Assembly: GCA_036378675.1 (NCBI GenBank)
Contig: DASUWA010000033.1
Location: 23,709-87,708 of the forward strand
From: Acidimicrobiales bacterium
GTDB taxonomy: Bacteria > Actinomycetota > Acidimicrobiia > Acidimicrobiales > Palsa-688
Length of the DNA stretch: 64,000 bases
Direction: 5' to 3'
The notes below the pieces were generated by a model. The model made no database searches. It was not told the DNA's origin and was given only the letters and a program-made list of their open reading frames with translations. A program made the translations under genes and the position numbers. This document shows positions 25,112-34,894 of the stretch, one piece after another (within the stretch, counting starts at the first letter, position 1; the number at the start of each line of letters is the position of its first letter).

Positions 25112-26839
25112 ATGACATCGGCGGTCTTGGTCAGCAGAACTGGCAAACCCATCCGTCCCGCGGACGACGAGCAGTTGGGACTGCTACTCGTTCAGGCCGG
25201 TTTGCTGGACGAGCAGGCGCTCGAGCGGGCGCTCGCGGCCGGAGCCGAGCGGGAGCTCAACCTGGCGAAGGTGCTTCTCGAGGACGGGTTGGTCCAAGAA
25301 TCCGAACTCGTGTCGACCCTCGCGTCGCATCTGGGTCTCGACTACGTGGACCTGTCCGACTATCCGGTTGATGCGGCCGCCGCACGGCTCATAAGTACTG
25401 CCATGGCCAAGCGTTACCTCGCCCTTCCAATCGAATGGTACGAGGGCCGGCTAGTCGTGGCGATGGTCGACCCGTCGAACGTCTTCGCACTGGACGACAT
25501 CCGCACCGTCACCGAGGCGGACATCCGGCTGGCAGTGGCCACCGAGACTTCGGTGCTGCAGGCCATAGCGAGATATCACCGCGTCGATGACGACGCTGAG
25601 AGCATCTCGGAGGAGGCAGCCAGCAGCTTTGAGGCCGAAATGGATCTGTCGGTTGTCCGACAGGTCACCGAAGAGTCCCCGATCGTCAGGCTGGTCAACA
25701 TGATCATCACGCAAGCGATCGCAGACCGGGCTTCCGACATCCACATCGAGCCGGCCGAGGACGACGTGAGGATCCGCTATCGGGTCGATGGCGTCCTGCG
25801 CGAAGTGATGCGTCCCCCCAAGAGAATCCAGTCCGGAATCGTCAGCCGGCTCAAGGTGATGGCGGACATCAACATCGCGGAACGGCGAGTTCCTCAGGAC
25901 GGGCGGATCACCACGAACATCGACGGACGTCACGTCGATCTCCGGGTGGCGACCCTGCCAACCGTCCACGGCGAGAAGGTGGTCATGCGGGTGCTCGACA
26001 AGTCGATCGCGGTCCTGCAGCTTGCCGACCTCGGGTTCCTTCCTGAGAACATGTTGCGTTACGAGGAGTCCTACCGCAAGCCGTACGGGACGATCCTCGT
26101 CACCGGTCCTACCGGATCGGGCAAGTCGACCACGCTGTACGCGACCCTGAACATCCTGGCGGAAACCGCCAAGAACGTGATCACGGTCGAGGACCCAGTT
26201 GAGTACCAGCTGCCGGGGATCAACCAGGTCCAGGTGAACCCTGCAGCCGGTCTCACGTTTGCCGCTGCGCTGCGCAGCATTCTCCGCTCCGACCCTGACA
26301 TTCTCTTGGTCGGAGAGATCCGCGACCGCGAGACGGCCGTCATCGCCGTGGAGGCTGCCCTCACCGGGCACCTGGTCCTGTCCACGCTCCACACCAACGA
26401 CGCCGCGTCAACACCGAGCCGGCTCATCGAGATGGGCGTAGAACCGTTCCTCGTGGGGAACGCGATCGACTGCGTCGTCGCTCAGCGCCTCGCCCGCAAG
26501 CTCTGCACCAAGTGCAAGCAGCCGTACACGCCGGAACGCTCGGAGTTGAGCACAGTCGGCTGGGACTTCGAGCGCAACGGGCTTGACACCAAGACGACCC
26601 TCTTCAGGCCGGCCGGCTGCGGCGCCTGCGGCGGAAGCGGCTACTACGGCCGTTTCGCCATTCACGAGGTCATGCAGGTGACCGAAGAGATCGAGCGGCT
26701 GATAGTCGAGCGCGGACACACCGACGAGTTACGCAAGCTCGCTACGTCGCAGGGGATGCTTCCGCTACGCCAATCCGGGCTGGCGGCCGTAGCTGCGGGG
26801 ATGACCTCGGTCGAGGAAGTCCTCCGAGTCGTCGCTTAG
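25112..26839 (+). CDS. PilB/GspE-type secretion ATPase
   Basis: 575 residues. The N-terminal MshEN-type domain (LGLLLVQAGLLDEQALERAL, about 20-150) resembles the family module that in some members binds cyclic di-GMP. The ATPase core has Walker A TGPTGSGKSTTLYATL, an Asp box, Walker B DILLVGEIRDRETA, the His box TGHLVLSTLHTNDA, and a zinc site CTKCKQPY ... CGACGGSGYYGR. It powers type IV pilus extension or type II secretion. No platform protein, pilin or prepilin peptidase gene is nearby, so partners must be elsewhere. Confidence 0.92.
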   Translation: MTSAVLVSRTGKPIRPADDEQLGLLLVQAGLLDEQALERALAAGAERELNLAKVLLEDGLVQESELVSTLASHLGLDYVDLSDYPVDAAAARLISTAMAKRYLALPIEWYEGRLVVAMVDPSNVFALDDIRTVTEADIRLAVATETSVLQAIARYHRVDDDAESISEEAASSFEAEMDLSVVRQVTEESPIVRLVNMIITQAIADRASDIHIEPAEDDVRIRYRVDGVLREVMRPPKRIQSGIVSRLKVMADINIAERRVPQDGRITTNIDGRHVDLRVATLPTVHGEKVVMRVLDKSIAVLQLADLGFLPENMLRYEESYRKPYGTILVTGPTGSGKSTTLYATLNILAETAKNVITVEDPVEYQLPGINQVQVNPAAGLTFAAALRSILRSDPDILLVGEIRDRETAVIAVEAALTGHLVLSTLHTNDAASTPSRLIEMGVEPFLVGNAIDCVVAQRLARKLCTKCKQPYTPERSELSTVGWDFERNGLDTKTTLFRPAGCGACGGSGYYGRFAIHEVMQVTEEIERLIVERGHTDELRKLATSQGMLPLRQSGLAAVAAGMTSVEEVLRVVA

Positions 26840-26864
26840 AACCGCTCTTTTCGTTCCGCTGTAC

Positions 26865-27128
26865 TTAGCGGACGCGGAACTTGTACCACTTGCCCCGCGA
26901 CTTCGCAGGCAGGGCAGGTTCTTGCTCACCGAATTCCTTGGGCTCCCGAACTGCGGTTCGGCGGTCGCGCAGCCTTAGCTCGATCATCCGCTCGCGCTTT
27001 GCTACGGAAAGCATGCCGACCCTCGACATCCAGTGAAGGCGTCGCAGTTCGGCGTCTTCCTCCTTGGTCATCCCCTGATGGAGCGACGCAGTCTCGTCGA
27101 CCTGCAACGAGGTCCGGATTTCGTCCAC
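26865..27128 (-). CDS. Hypothetical charged protein (87 aa)
   Basis: From GTG 27128, with GAAAGG six bases upstream, the product is 87 residues, rich in Arg, Glu and Lys. It includes MTKEEDAELRRLHWMSRVGML and a basic end GKWYKFRVR. No domain is recognised; it looks soluble and helical. The region between its stop and the convergent PilB stop includes an inverted repeat (GTTCCGC/GCGGAAC), which may terminate one of the two. Confidence 0.55.
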   Translation of the reverse strand: MDEIRTSLQVDETASLHQGMTKEEDAELRRLHWMSRVGMLSVAKRERMIELRLRDRRTAVREPKEFGEQEPALPAKSRGKWYKFRVR

Positions 27129-27220
27129 ATTGATCCTTTCGGCACCAGATGTGACCGCCCTGAGTGGCGCTACCCGTTGAACATCGGATTGGTGACGAAA
27201 CAAGAAACCTCGCTCCGCTA

Positions 27221-28654
27221 CTACTTCTTGGCGGAGCCGCCCTGCCCTGAGGCGGCCGGCGACGGAGAGGTAGCGGGGGAAGCGGACTGCGCGGATTTTG
27301 CGGTCCCGTGTCCGTTGCCGTGCCCGTTCCCGGAGCCGCTGTTGGGCGGCTTGCCCTGGTTGGTTGACGGTGGACCGCCGGCGGTGGTTGGCGGCGATGT
27401 AGGCGGTGTTGTGATGGTCGCGGGGGCCGTGCTCGTCGCAGGCCCCGTCGACGGAGGAGTTGCCGGCGCGCCTGCGGGCGGGGGAGTGGAAGGACCGGTA
27501 ACGAGCCGGTTGCTCGAGCCGCTCGCCGGCACGGGGCCGGTCGCGGGCAAGGTCTTCTGGTTGGACGCCACTGGCGTAAGGGTCGTTGCTGACGGGTTGG
27601 GTTGCATCGTCAGGCTTACCGTCGGCGCGTAACTCGGCGGAAGACTCTTGCCTGGCGCCGGCTTTACGACGCTCGCCAAGAAGAACAGTCCGACAACAGC
27701 AGCGCTACCGAACGCAAGCGGCAGCAGAGGCTTGCGTCGGCGACGCTCAGACGCTGGAGCCGCTGGGACCGACGCTGAGAGCGCGGCTGGGCTCGCAAGC
27801 TCAAATGCGGACCGGCGCTCGTAGTAACCCTCGTCGCGCCTCGACTGGTAGAGCCGGCCGTCGGCGAGCCCCAACAGGGAATCGAGATCTTCCGCTTCGA
27901 GGGGGAAGGTCGCAGCACCCCAGGAGAAGTCGGGAGCGTTGAAGCTCTCGGCTCTCGCCATCACCTTGGCGGCAGCCTCGCGGGACGCCCCGGGCAAGAG
28001 CAACACGAACTCGTCTCCGCCGACGCGGAAGAGACGGTCGGTGTCGCGCATGGCCGCGCCGAGCGACGCGGCGAAACCGGCGAGTGCTTTGTCGCCCGCG
28101 GCGTGCCCCTGGGTGTCGTTGATCTCCTTCAAACCCTTCAGGTCGATCACCGCGACCGACACCAATTCGCGCTTGTCAGAGGCCTCGCGCAGGATGCTCT
28201 GACCGGTGTCCTCCAGCGCTCGTCGGTTCCCGACGCCGGTAAGCGTGTCGGTCATGGCAGCGTCGGCGAGGGCTGCTGTGGCCGCTTCGGTCGCGACCGC
28301 GGTCACCAGGTCGAGAGCCCTCTGGAATCTGTCGTTCAGCTCGGGGAGGCGGGAGATGCCCTCATCGCTGAACAGCTCGCGCAGGGAGGCGAGCCGTCGC
28401 AGAAGGATTGCCACGGTTGGGTTGGCCCGCGCCCAGGCTTGTGAGGCCCGGCGGAGCCTGCTCTCCTCGCCGGCGACGATGTGCTGGCGGAGAGCCTCGA
28501 GGAGCTCGAACGCTTCCCTCGAAGGCCAACGCGCGTCGTCTCCCCCCTTACGGCAGCGGGCCTCCCAGCTCCGGACCGGCTCGCTGGCCGCTGGAACCGG
28601 GGAGAGCTCGTTTCCGATGCCGGTGGCAGGCGCGCGGCCTTCACCCACGATCAT
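27221..28654 (-). CDS. Diguanylate cyclase with Pro/Thr-rich outer tail
   Basis: About 477 residues from ATG 28654; a TTG at 28705 is possible. An N-terminal helical region precedes the GGDEF domain (TLTGVGNRRALED; active site RVGGDEFVLLLPG; RxxD inhibitory site RDTD five residues before). A basic stretch and one transmembrane helix (LLPLAFGSAAVVGLFFLASVV) follow. Then comes a 150-residue tail of Pro, Thr, Ser and Gly, including GNGHGNGHGT, that should face outward. Enzyme inside and disordered tail outside is an unusual arrangement. It could sense the wall or be glycosylated. Confidence 0.85.
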   Translation of the reverse strand: MIVGEGRAPATGIGNELSPVPAASEPVRSWEARCRKGGDDARWPSREAFELLEALRQHIVAGEESRLRRASQAWARANPTVAILLRRLASLRELFSDEGISRLPELNDRFQRALDLVTAVATEAATAALADAAMTDTLTGVGNRRALEDTGQSILREASDKRELVSVAVIDLKGLKEINDTQGHAAGDKALAGFAASLGAAMRDTDRLFRVGGDEFVLLLPGASREAAAKVMARAESFNAPDFSWGAATFPLEAEDLDSLLGLADGRLYQSRRDEGYYERRSAFELASPAALSASVPAAPASERRRRKPLLPLAFGSAAVVGLFFLASVVKPAPGKSLPPSYAPTVSLTMQPNPSATTLTPVASNQKTLPATGPVPASGSSNRLVTGPSTPPPAGAPATPPSTGPATSTAPATITTPPTSPPTTAGGPPSTNQGKPPNSGSGNGHGNGHGTAKSAQSASPATSPSPAASGQGGSAKK

Positions 28655-29016
28655 CGCTCCGGCCTCGTCATTTTCTGCCCCTTCGCACTGCCACCCCTGC
28701 CCCAAGTTGCCTTGTCCTCTCGAAGGAGGACGCCACTCAAAGTAGCTGACCTGACGCTCACGATGCCGGTATCGGTCGGCAAAGTGCGCGATTTTCTCAG
28801 CTGGGCTTCTAATGGCTTAAGGCGCTTTTTCCCATCCAAGAACACATAAATGCCGAGGTCAGAGCCAAGGTTTCGGCCGGACCGAGCCTTGGTCGCCCTG
28901 GAAACCCGCTTCCCGTAGTACTGGACAGCACAGGACTCATTGATAGATACTGTGAGGTGTCAACTCGCCGAGTGGTGGGTACAACACGGCCAGAGACAAT
29001 TGCGGAGGAGCGAATA
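28655..29016. other. Intergenic region between diguanylate cyclase and LPITG protein
   Basis: No gene is supported. A strong hairpin lies at 28865-28892 (CCAAGG ... CCTTGG with an inner pairing of TTCGG to CCGAG and one bulge). It is a candidate leader structure or terminator for the downstream gene. GGAGGAG at 29004-29010 is the ribosome site of the LPITG gene. Confidence 0.45.
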
Positions 29017-29544
29017 ATGAAACGCGGGTGGATTCGATGGTCAATCGGACCAGTAGCGGCAGTTGCCTCAGCCGGCGCAGGCGTCGTCTTCGCCTCCCCG
29101 CTCTGGGCAGGAACAGCTTCCGCCTACGGGCCCACGGCCTGCACCCCAAGCGTCTCCACCGGCTCCTCCTCGGTGGCAGCAGGAGGGAGCATCACCGTTT
29201 CGGTGACCGGCTCGTGCACGAGCGACACCTTCACCGCCGTCCTTCACTCGACGTCGGCGACGCTGGGGACGCTGACCACTGGCACCAACGGAACCGGAAG
29301 CGCAACGTTCACAGTCCCCTCCAACCTCACCAGCGGTACGCACACGCTCACCGTGTCCGATCCGAACGGCAACAGCGCTTCTACGACCGTCACGGTCACG
29401 GGCGGTGCTGCGTCGTCGTCGGCGCCGCTGCCGATCACCGGCACGGACAGCGCTCCGCTGGTAGCGATAGGTGCCGCAGCCGTTGGCTTCGGTGGCCTTC
29501 TGGTGCTCGGAGCCCGCAGGCGCCGGCGCCATCAGTTCAGCTGA
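29017..29544 (+). CDS. LPITG cell-wall sorted surface protein
   Basis: 175 residues from ATG 29017, which has GGAGGAG six bases before it. A signal peptide (VAAVASAGAGVVFASPLWAG) leads one Ser/Thr/Gly-rich Ig-like domain (ITVSVTGSCTSDTFTAVL, SGTHTLTVSDPNGNS). LPITG is at 138-142, followed by a hydrophobic stretch and GARRRRRHQFS, a standard sortase signal. It probably becomes wall-linked through the sortase at 22285. It directly precedes the polysaccharide co-polymerase gene. Confidence 0.85.
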   Translation: MKRGWIRWSIGPVAAVASAGAGVVFASPLWAGTASAYGPTACTPSVSTGSSSVAAGGSITVSVTGSCTSDTFTAVLHSTSATLGTLTTGTNGTGSATFTVPSNLTSGTHTLTVSDPNGNSASTTVTVTGGAASSSAPLPITGTDSAPLVAIGAAAVGFGGLLVLGARRRRRHQFS

Positions 29545-29646
29545 CCGGCTGCAGTTCCCGTGGTACGTGGCTCGGTTGGTTCAGCGCGACCGAATACGAT
29601 CGCCTGATCGTGAGGCCTAGTCAGCGGAAGGTCAAACTGGCAATTC

Positions 29647-31398
29647 ATGGATGAGCTCGAGGTTGTCGAGCAGGCGGATATCCGCGCCTACTTGCATGTC
29701 CTAAATCGACGTAAGTACATAATCGCGTTGACAGTGCTGGTCGTTCTCGGGCTGACGCTCGCGTATTCGTTCGTCAAGACACCCACGTATACGGCGACGG
29801 CCACTGTTCTCGTTCCCGAACAGCAAGCATCGTCGGCACTGAATATCCAGAACTCCCAGTTGCCGGCGTCCGACGCACTCACCCGAGCGCTATCCGATGA
29901 CCAGCAGTTCGCGAAGGGCGACACCGTTAAGCAAGCCGCCGCTAGCCAGCTCGGTTACCAGCCGAACGCCTCGGTTGGCATGTCAACGACGGCCGATGTG
30001 CTGACATTCACCGCTCATTCTTCCGAGAAGCAGGCAGCCGCCGCGATTGCTAACGCCTACGCCAAGGCCTTCATTAGCGCTCGGCGAGCTAATCAGGTCA
30101 CGCAGTACACAGAACAGGTGTCAGCCCTGCAAGCGAGCATTAGCCAACTGCAGACAAAAGCGGCGCCTCTCTCCCCCAAGGATCCGCAGCTTCCCATCCT
30201 TCAACAGTCGATCAACTCGCTAGAGCAGAGCGTCCAGCAGGCCCAGGCCGCTAGCCAAGTGGCCGGTGAGGTCGGGCCATCCATAATCGATGCGGCCGCT
30301 GTCCCCACCTCTGCCTCGTCTCCAAAGCCAGTGCGAAACGGGATATTAGGTGGTGTCGTCGGACTCATACTCGGGCTTGGGTTTGCATTGGTCGCAGAAC
30401 GCCTCGATGACGGAATCAACTCCCGCGATGCCGCGGAAGCGGTTAGCGGTGGGCTCCCGATCGTCGGTCTGGTTCCGATGGTCAACTCGTGGAAGCGCAA
30501 GCACGCTCGTCATCTAGCTCTGATCGAGGACCCGAGCTCCAACGTATCTGAGGCTTACCGAACAGTTCGAACGGCTATCCAGTTCCTTAGCTTGGATGAT
30601 CCTAAGCGCGTCATTGCAATAACTAGTTCCGTACCGGGTGAAGGCAAGACGACAACAGTCGCCAATCTCGCTGTCAGCTTCGCGCGAGCCGGCCAAAACG
30701 TGATTGTCGTTTCGTGCGACCTCAGGCGCCCCCACCTTCACGAGTTCTTCGGCGATAACGACGGCCGCGGCCTCACCTCTGTTCTTCTTGGCCGGTGCGC
30801 CTTATCCGACGTCGTTCACTCCGTTTCTACAGACCACAACCTCAGAATCGTTCCGCCAGGCCCAATACCCCCTAACCCCGCCGAGATCCTCTCGCTGGAC
30901 CGAGTTCGCGAGGTGGTGGATGCCTTAGCGCGCAATGCGGACCTCGTCCTGTTGGACTGTCCACCGGTGCTGCCGGTGAGCGACGCCTTACTTCTGTCTC
31001 GCTTGGTCGACGGGATGCTCGTTCTCGCGTCCGTCAAATCGACGTCGCGTCGCGACCTGCGTCGCACCATCGAGCTGTTAAATCAGGTTCACTGCCCCAC
31101 CCTGGGGGTTATTCTCAACAAGGTCCCCATCGGCAGCGGGTACTCCTACGGCTACGACTACTACGGTCATTACTCCCCCTCAGGCACTTCAGACCAGCAA
31201 CCACACAGCGGGAATCCCGACCATCAGGACTCGCCGCTTGGACAACCGACCATCTCCGAAAATGAGTCCGGCGTCAACGGAAGCGTGCTTCATCGACGTA
31301 AGGAAGCCAATATGGCGCAATCCAGCCTCTTCTCAGGGGAGGCTCAACGCGGCCCAATTCGCAATCGTCGCGACGAATTCTTCTCCGCTCAAGACTAG
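29647..31398 (+). CDS. Wzz/BY-kinase polysaccharide chain-length and tyrosine kinase protein
   Basis: 583 residues. The Wzz domain has two helices (YIIALTVLVVLGLTLAYSF near 24-42 and NGILGGVVGLILGLGFALV near 231-249) around a coiled-coil outer region. The cytoplasmic BY-kinase has Walker A SSVPGEGKTTT (327-337), Walker A' VIVVSCDLRRP and Walker B DLVLLDCPPV. A Tyr cluster GYSYGYDYYGHYSP near residue 505 is the usual autophosphorylation site. It controls length and export of exopolysaccharide and converges with the EPS operon. Confidence 0.9.
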   Translation: MDELEVVEQADIRAYLHVLNRRKYIIALTVLVVLGLTLAYSFVKTPTYTATATVLVPEQQASSALNIQNSQLPASDALTRALSDDQQFAKGDTVKQAAASQLGYQPNASVGMSTTADVLTFTAHSSEKQAAAAIANAYAKAFISARRANQVTQYTEQVSALQASISQLQTKAAPLSPKDPQLPILQQSINSLEQSVQQAQAASQVAGEVGPSIIDAAAVPTSASSPKPVRNGILGGVVGLILGLGFALVAERLDDGINSRDAAEAVSGGLPIVGLVPMVNSWKRKHARHLALIEDPSSNVSEAYRTVRTAIQFLSLDDPKRVIAITSSVPGEGKTTTVANLAVSFARAGQNVIVVSCDLRRPHLHEFFGDNDGRGLTSVLLGRCALSDVVHSVSTDHNLRIVPPGPIPPNPAEILSLDRVREVVDALARNADLVLLDCPPVLPVSDALLLSRLVDGMLVLASVKSTSRRDLRRTIELLNQVHCPTLGVILNKVPIGSGYSYGYDYYGHYSPSGTSDQQPHSGNPDHQDSPLGQPTISENESGVNGSVLHRRKEANMAQSSLFSGEAQRGPIRNRRDEFFSAQD

Positions 31399-31499
31399 GG
31401 ACCCCGCAAACGAAGTTCGGCTCTGGTAGCTCTCGATTCCACGGGTCCGAGTGTCCTGTCACGAACGTCAACGGGAAGACCTCTCGGTCTATCCCGTCT

Positions 31500-32642
31500 T
31501 CACTCCGGGGCTCGGTGGGCGAGTTCCTGCCAAATTGCGAGCAACTGTTTGGCGATCACACCCCAGTCGAATTTGGCGGAGCGTTTCAGCCCGTTGCGGG
31601 CTAGCTCGTCGGCGAGGTCAGGTGTGTCGCGAAGGCGGAGAAGAGCCTGAGCTAAACCGTGACAATCACCTGGGGCCACTAGCAATCCGCTATCGCCGAC
31701 CACGTATGCAATCTCTCCAACATCGGTTGCTACGACCGGGATCGCGCATGCCATTGCCTCCACCAGCACACGGCCGAACTGTTCTCGAAGGGGTACCTTT
31801 ATCCAGGGTAGAAAGTTCCGTTGAACGACAGGAATCGAAGGCAGGACCAGCACATCCATCCTGCACAGTTCTCGGGGCAACTCGCTGTGGGAGACCCACG
31901 GCAGAAGTTCGATTGCACCCGGTCGAATCCGCTGCTCCTCCTCAACGAGAGAACGCAACGAGCCGTTCCCCACGATCCGCAACTGGCACTCGACAGTCCG
32001 AGCCGCTTGCAGAAGTTGTCTGATCCCCTTGTGCTCCTCAAGCCGCCCTACGTATCCAGCCGTAAATCGTCGGCGCCGCTTGGCGCGTGGCATAAACAAG
32101 TCGCGGTCAACGCCGAGCGGTACGATCGAGCTTCGACCTTCGTAGCCCTTTCTTCGAATCACTGACTCCGCCGCGGGCGTGATGGGCAGCATCATCTGCA
32201 CGTTGGCGAAGGCGTATCGCTCCAGAAGTGGGAAGGGCCACGGAAAACGTGTCAGAACGTTCTGAGCGGCATACAAGGCAATCGGGACCCCGGCCCAAGC
32301 CGCGGCCCTAAATCGGATAGTTTGCCAGGTACTAAGGTAGGCGGCCTCACCGATGATGTGAAGTACGTCTGGCCTTCGTCCCGCGCTTGCTCGATGAAGG
32401 CTGCCCCGTCGAAGTGCCACCGAGGCCATGTGCCCAGTCGCATCCTCACCCACTCGGTGCGGCAACAGTCGATAGCGAAAGAGTTCGTTCGTCGCTTCGA
32501 GTTTCTCGAACTCCTCCTGGGCGAGGGAGCTAACGTCTGCTGCGTAGACATCCAGCTCTGTCTGGCTACTCTGGACCACACGGCGGAACAAATCCACCCA
32601 ATGCTCAGTCCGCTTCCCGACGGCGACTACGGCTATTCGCAT
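31500..32642 (-). CDS. Glycosyltransferase family 4 (EPS operon, last gene)
   Basis: 380 residues from ATG 32642 (MRIAVVAVGKRTEHW); the longer frame to 32864 overlaps the preceding gene. The C-terminal nucleotide-sugar domain contains AGYVGRLEEHKGIRQLL, EVLVEAMACAIPVVATDVGEI-like sequence (EAMACAIPVVATDVGEIAYV) and GDSGLLVAPGD, typical of GT4. It transfers a sugar in repeat-unit assembly at the inner membrane face. Start and preceding stop overlap by about 10 bases. The donor and acceptor are unknown. Confidence 0.88.
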   Translation of the reverse strand: MRIAVVAVGKRTEHWVDLFRRVVQSSQTELDVYAADVSSLAQEEFEKLEATNELFRYRLLPHRVGEDATGHMASVALRRGSLHRASAGRRPDVLHIIGEAAYLSTWQTIRFRAAAWAGVPIALYAAQNVLTRFPWPFPLLERYAFANVQMMLPITPAAESVIRRKGYEGRSSIVPLGVDRDLFMPRAKRRRRFTAGYVGRLEEHKGIRQLLQAARTVECQLRIVGNGSLRSLVEEEQRIRPGAIELLPWVSHSELPRELCRMDVLVLPSIPVVQRNFLPWIKVPLREQFGRVLVEAMACAIPVVATDVGEIAYVVGDSGLLVAPGDCHGLAQALLRLRDTPDLADELARNGLKRSAKFDWGVIAKQLLAIWQELAHRAPE

Positions 32643-33580
32643 TCGACAGATTGCGGGTCGGCCGAGCGGAGCGTCAGGCCCGCCACGCGCCACCAGGCTT
32701 GAGCACGGCGGCGGCCTTCTGGGACTTGCCCTCGCACTACCCTCAGCCCAGCGAGCACCAATCCGAGCACCGCTCTCGCGAAGACAACTGCCCTGACAAT
32801 CGAGTAAGACTGCGGGTTGCGGAGCCGGTGGTACCTCAACAGGCTTCTGTATAGGTGCGGCCACAAATGAGCCGGGTCGCGGCTACTGGCACCACCCAGG
32901 TGCAGAGCTTCCGCTCCGCTGATCTGGGCGACGCGGAGACCCGCTTCGCGCGCTTGCCAGCAAAGTTCCACGTCCTCGTAGTACATGAAGTAGCCGTCGT
33001 CCAAACCCCCAATACCCTTCAATAGGTTCGTCCGCACCGCAAGACAAGCGCCAGATAGCCAGTCCACGTCAATCAGGACGCCATCGGAATCGGGCGGGCG
33101 GGACTTTCGTAGCCCGTTCAAACGAGCGATCTTGCGCTTCACACTCAGAGGCACCAGACTGCCGCCGAATCGGCTTACGATTAACCTCGATACCGTTTCG
33201 AATGGATGAGCGCTAACTACGAGGCGTCCCCGAGCATTCACCAATTGCGGTCCGACAATGCCTAGGGTTGGGTCCGCGCTCAGTGTGTCGAGCATCGCCC
33301 ACGCCGTTGACTCGGGCAACACACAGTCTGGGTTGACTAGCAGCACCTCAGAGTGCTCCACACAAAGCAGAGCCTGATTAACAGCGGCGGCAAATCCGAG
33401 GTTCACGTAATTGCCCACAATCACGGCATCCGGCGCTACCCGACGAACGATGTTCACTGTTTCGTCGGTCGAGGCGTTATCGACGACGCAGAGCGAAATG
33501 CCGGTTCGCGCTAGCGCTGATAAGCACGTCTCGATCTCCGGGGCCGAGTTATGCGTCACAACGATGGCGGATGCGCTCAT
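32633..33580 (-). CDS. Glycosyltransferase family 2, rhamnosyltransferase-like
   Basis: 315 residues. The N-terminal GT-A fold has SAIVVTHNSAPEIETCL, CVVDNASTDET and LLVNPDCVLP (DxD-type site), plus DGYFMYYEDVELCWQAREAG, typical of the WbbL-like group. It probably adds a deoxyhexose or hexose to the growing lipid-linked unit. The ATG at 33580 shares a base with the preceding stop (TGATG), so translation is coupled. Confidence 0.88.
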   Translation of the reverse strand: MSASAIVVTHNSAPEIETCLSALARTGISLCVVDNASTDETVNIVRRVAPDAVIVGNYVNLGFAAAVNQALLCVEHSEVLLVNPDCVLPESTAWAMLDTLSADPTLGIVGPQLVNARGRLVVSAHPFETVSRLIVSRFGGSLVPLSVKRKIARLNGLRKSRPPDSDGVLIDVDWLSGACLAVRTNLLKGIGGLDDGYFMYYEDVELCWQAREAGLRVAQISGAEALHLGGASSRDPAHLWPHLYRSLLRYHRLRNPQSYSIVRAVVFARAVLGLVLAGLRVVRGQVPEGRRRAQAWWRVAGLTLRSADPQSVECE

Positions 33581-34893
33581 CAAGTTCGCCCCGGCATCGG
33601 CATGATGGATACCGCCGGTTCGTGGTTTCGCCCCAGAAGCGTCGCTGTGATCACGACCAAAGCTGGAAGCAACCCCAGATCCCAGTGACCGTCAGTGGGG
33701 CCTCCGAACGCAGCGCTGATCACAAAGCCAATCGTTAACGCGATAAGGATCCTCGTCCAAGGTACTCGCATCGAGATGCCGATTCGAATAGTCCGAATCA
33801 AGATCCATCCGAGAGCCAAGGCAAGCACTAGGCCTCCGTTGGCCAATATTGACACATACCACACGTGATATATCGGTCCGACGTCTGTTACCCGAAACGT
33901 CGGAAGAAAGACGTCGTGCCGCGTCTGCCCGAGCCCGTTTCCCAGTAGCGGGTTAGCCCAGAAGACATGTAGGCCGACATTGGCTTCGGCCGCGCGGTAT
34001 CCCGCTGTTTGGTGCAACTCGTCCCTTAGTACCTGAAGTCGGTGGTCAAGACCCGGGCTGACGAGTACGCCGACGAAAATCGTCATCGCTGAGAGCACGA
34101 TAACCTGAACGACCATTCGACGCAGCCGCCGGCCGGCTAGAGGAAGCATCAACAACAGAGCTACTGCAGCGGCCAACCAGGTCGCTCTATACGAAGCCAA
34201 AAGGGTATCGACTGCAAGAATCACGGCGATCGCTACCAAGAGGAACCGCCGAGCGCCGTGGCTTCGCCCCGCAGCAAATAAGACCACCGGAAGTGCGATC
34301 AGAGATGGGAACCCGCCGTGTCGTCCAGGAGAGGCGAAGCCAGTGACGGCCAAGGCTGTAGCCACGAAAACAAACAACCATGCCGCTTTCTGTAGCCAGC
34401 TCCTGCTCGCCAAGGTAACTGTGGCAACCAGGTAATAAGCGGGAATCACGCCTAACTCGTAGGTGGCCACGAGTAGCTTGTGGCTTTGATTTCCGACCGC
34501 TATACCCCACGCCGTGACCAAGAGAAGCACCACTGCGTATGACAGCATCGGCGTATCGAGAGTGGTGGCCACACGTCGAGGCACCGCTCCGAACGTCGCT
34601 CGGGTGCACCAACCCAGCATGCCGATCACGAGAATCCCCACGTGTACCGCTATGACGAACGTTACTGAGGCGTGCGGTCGCAGGCCTGCGAGAACGATGC
34701 CGCCTGCGACGCCAAGAGGCAATGTCGCCCACGGCCAAAACGCAAAGGCCGCCGTCGCGAACAGGCAGCCGATTATCAGAGCAAGGATTCGTGATGGGAC
34801 ATTTACAACGGCAGCTGCCGCGAGGACTGACACGACGAGAATGGCACCGCCCCAGATCACCTTGCCACGCGGCAGCTCAAGAGAGAGCATCAT
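33580..34893 (-). CDS. O-antigen ligase/Wzy polymerase-like membrane protein
   Basis: 437 residues with about ten to twelve hydrophobic helices. A large outer loop near residues 290-330 contains GLHVFWANPLLGNGLGQT, typical of the Wzy_C/WaaL group. It likely polymerises or ligates the polysaccharide repeat outside the membrane. Its place in the operon, next to the flippase and transferases, supports a Wzy role, since this is not an LPS organism. Confidence 0.85.
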   Translation of the reverse strand: MMLSLELPRGKVIWGGAILVVSVLAAAAVVNVPSRILALIIGCLFATAAFAFWPWATLPLGVAGGIVLAGLRPHASVTFVIAVHVGILVIGMLGWCTRATFGAVPRRVATTLDTPMLSYAVVLLLVTAWGIAVGNQSHKLLVATYELGVIPAYYLVATVTLASRSWLQKAAWLFVFVATALAVTGFASPGRHGGFPSLIALPVVLFAAGRSHGARRFLLVAIAVILAVDTLLASYRATWLAAAVALLLMLPLAGRRLRRMVVQVIVLSAMTIFVGVLVSPGLDHRLQVLRDELHQTAGYRAAEANVGLHVFWANPLLGNGLGQTRHDVFLPTFRVTDVGPIYHVWYVSILANGGLVLALALGWILIRTIRIGISMRVPWTRILIALTIGFVISAAFGGPTDGHWDLGLLPALVVITATLLGRNHEPAVSIMPMPGRT

Positions 34894-34894
34894 C

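Noticed and set aside
26855..26890. Bidirectional terminator between pilB and the 87-aa gene
   Set aside because: The inverted repeat overlaps a stop codon and has no T-run; support is too weak to list as a terminator.
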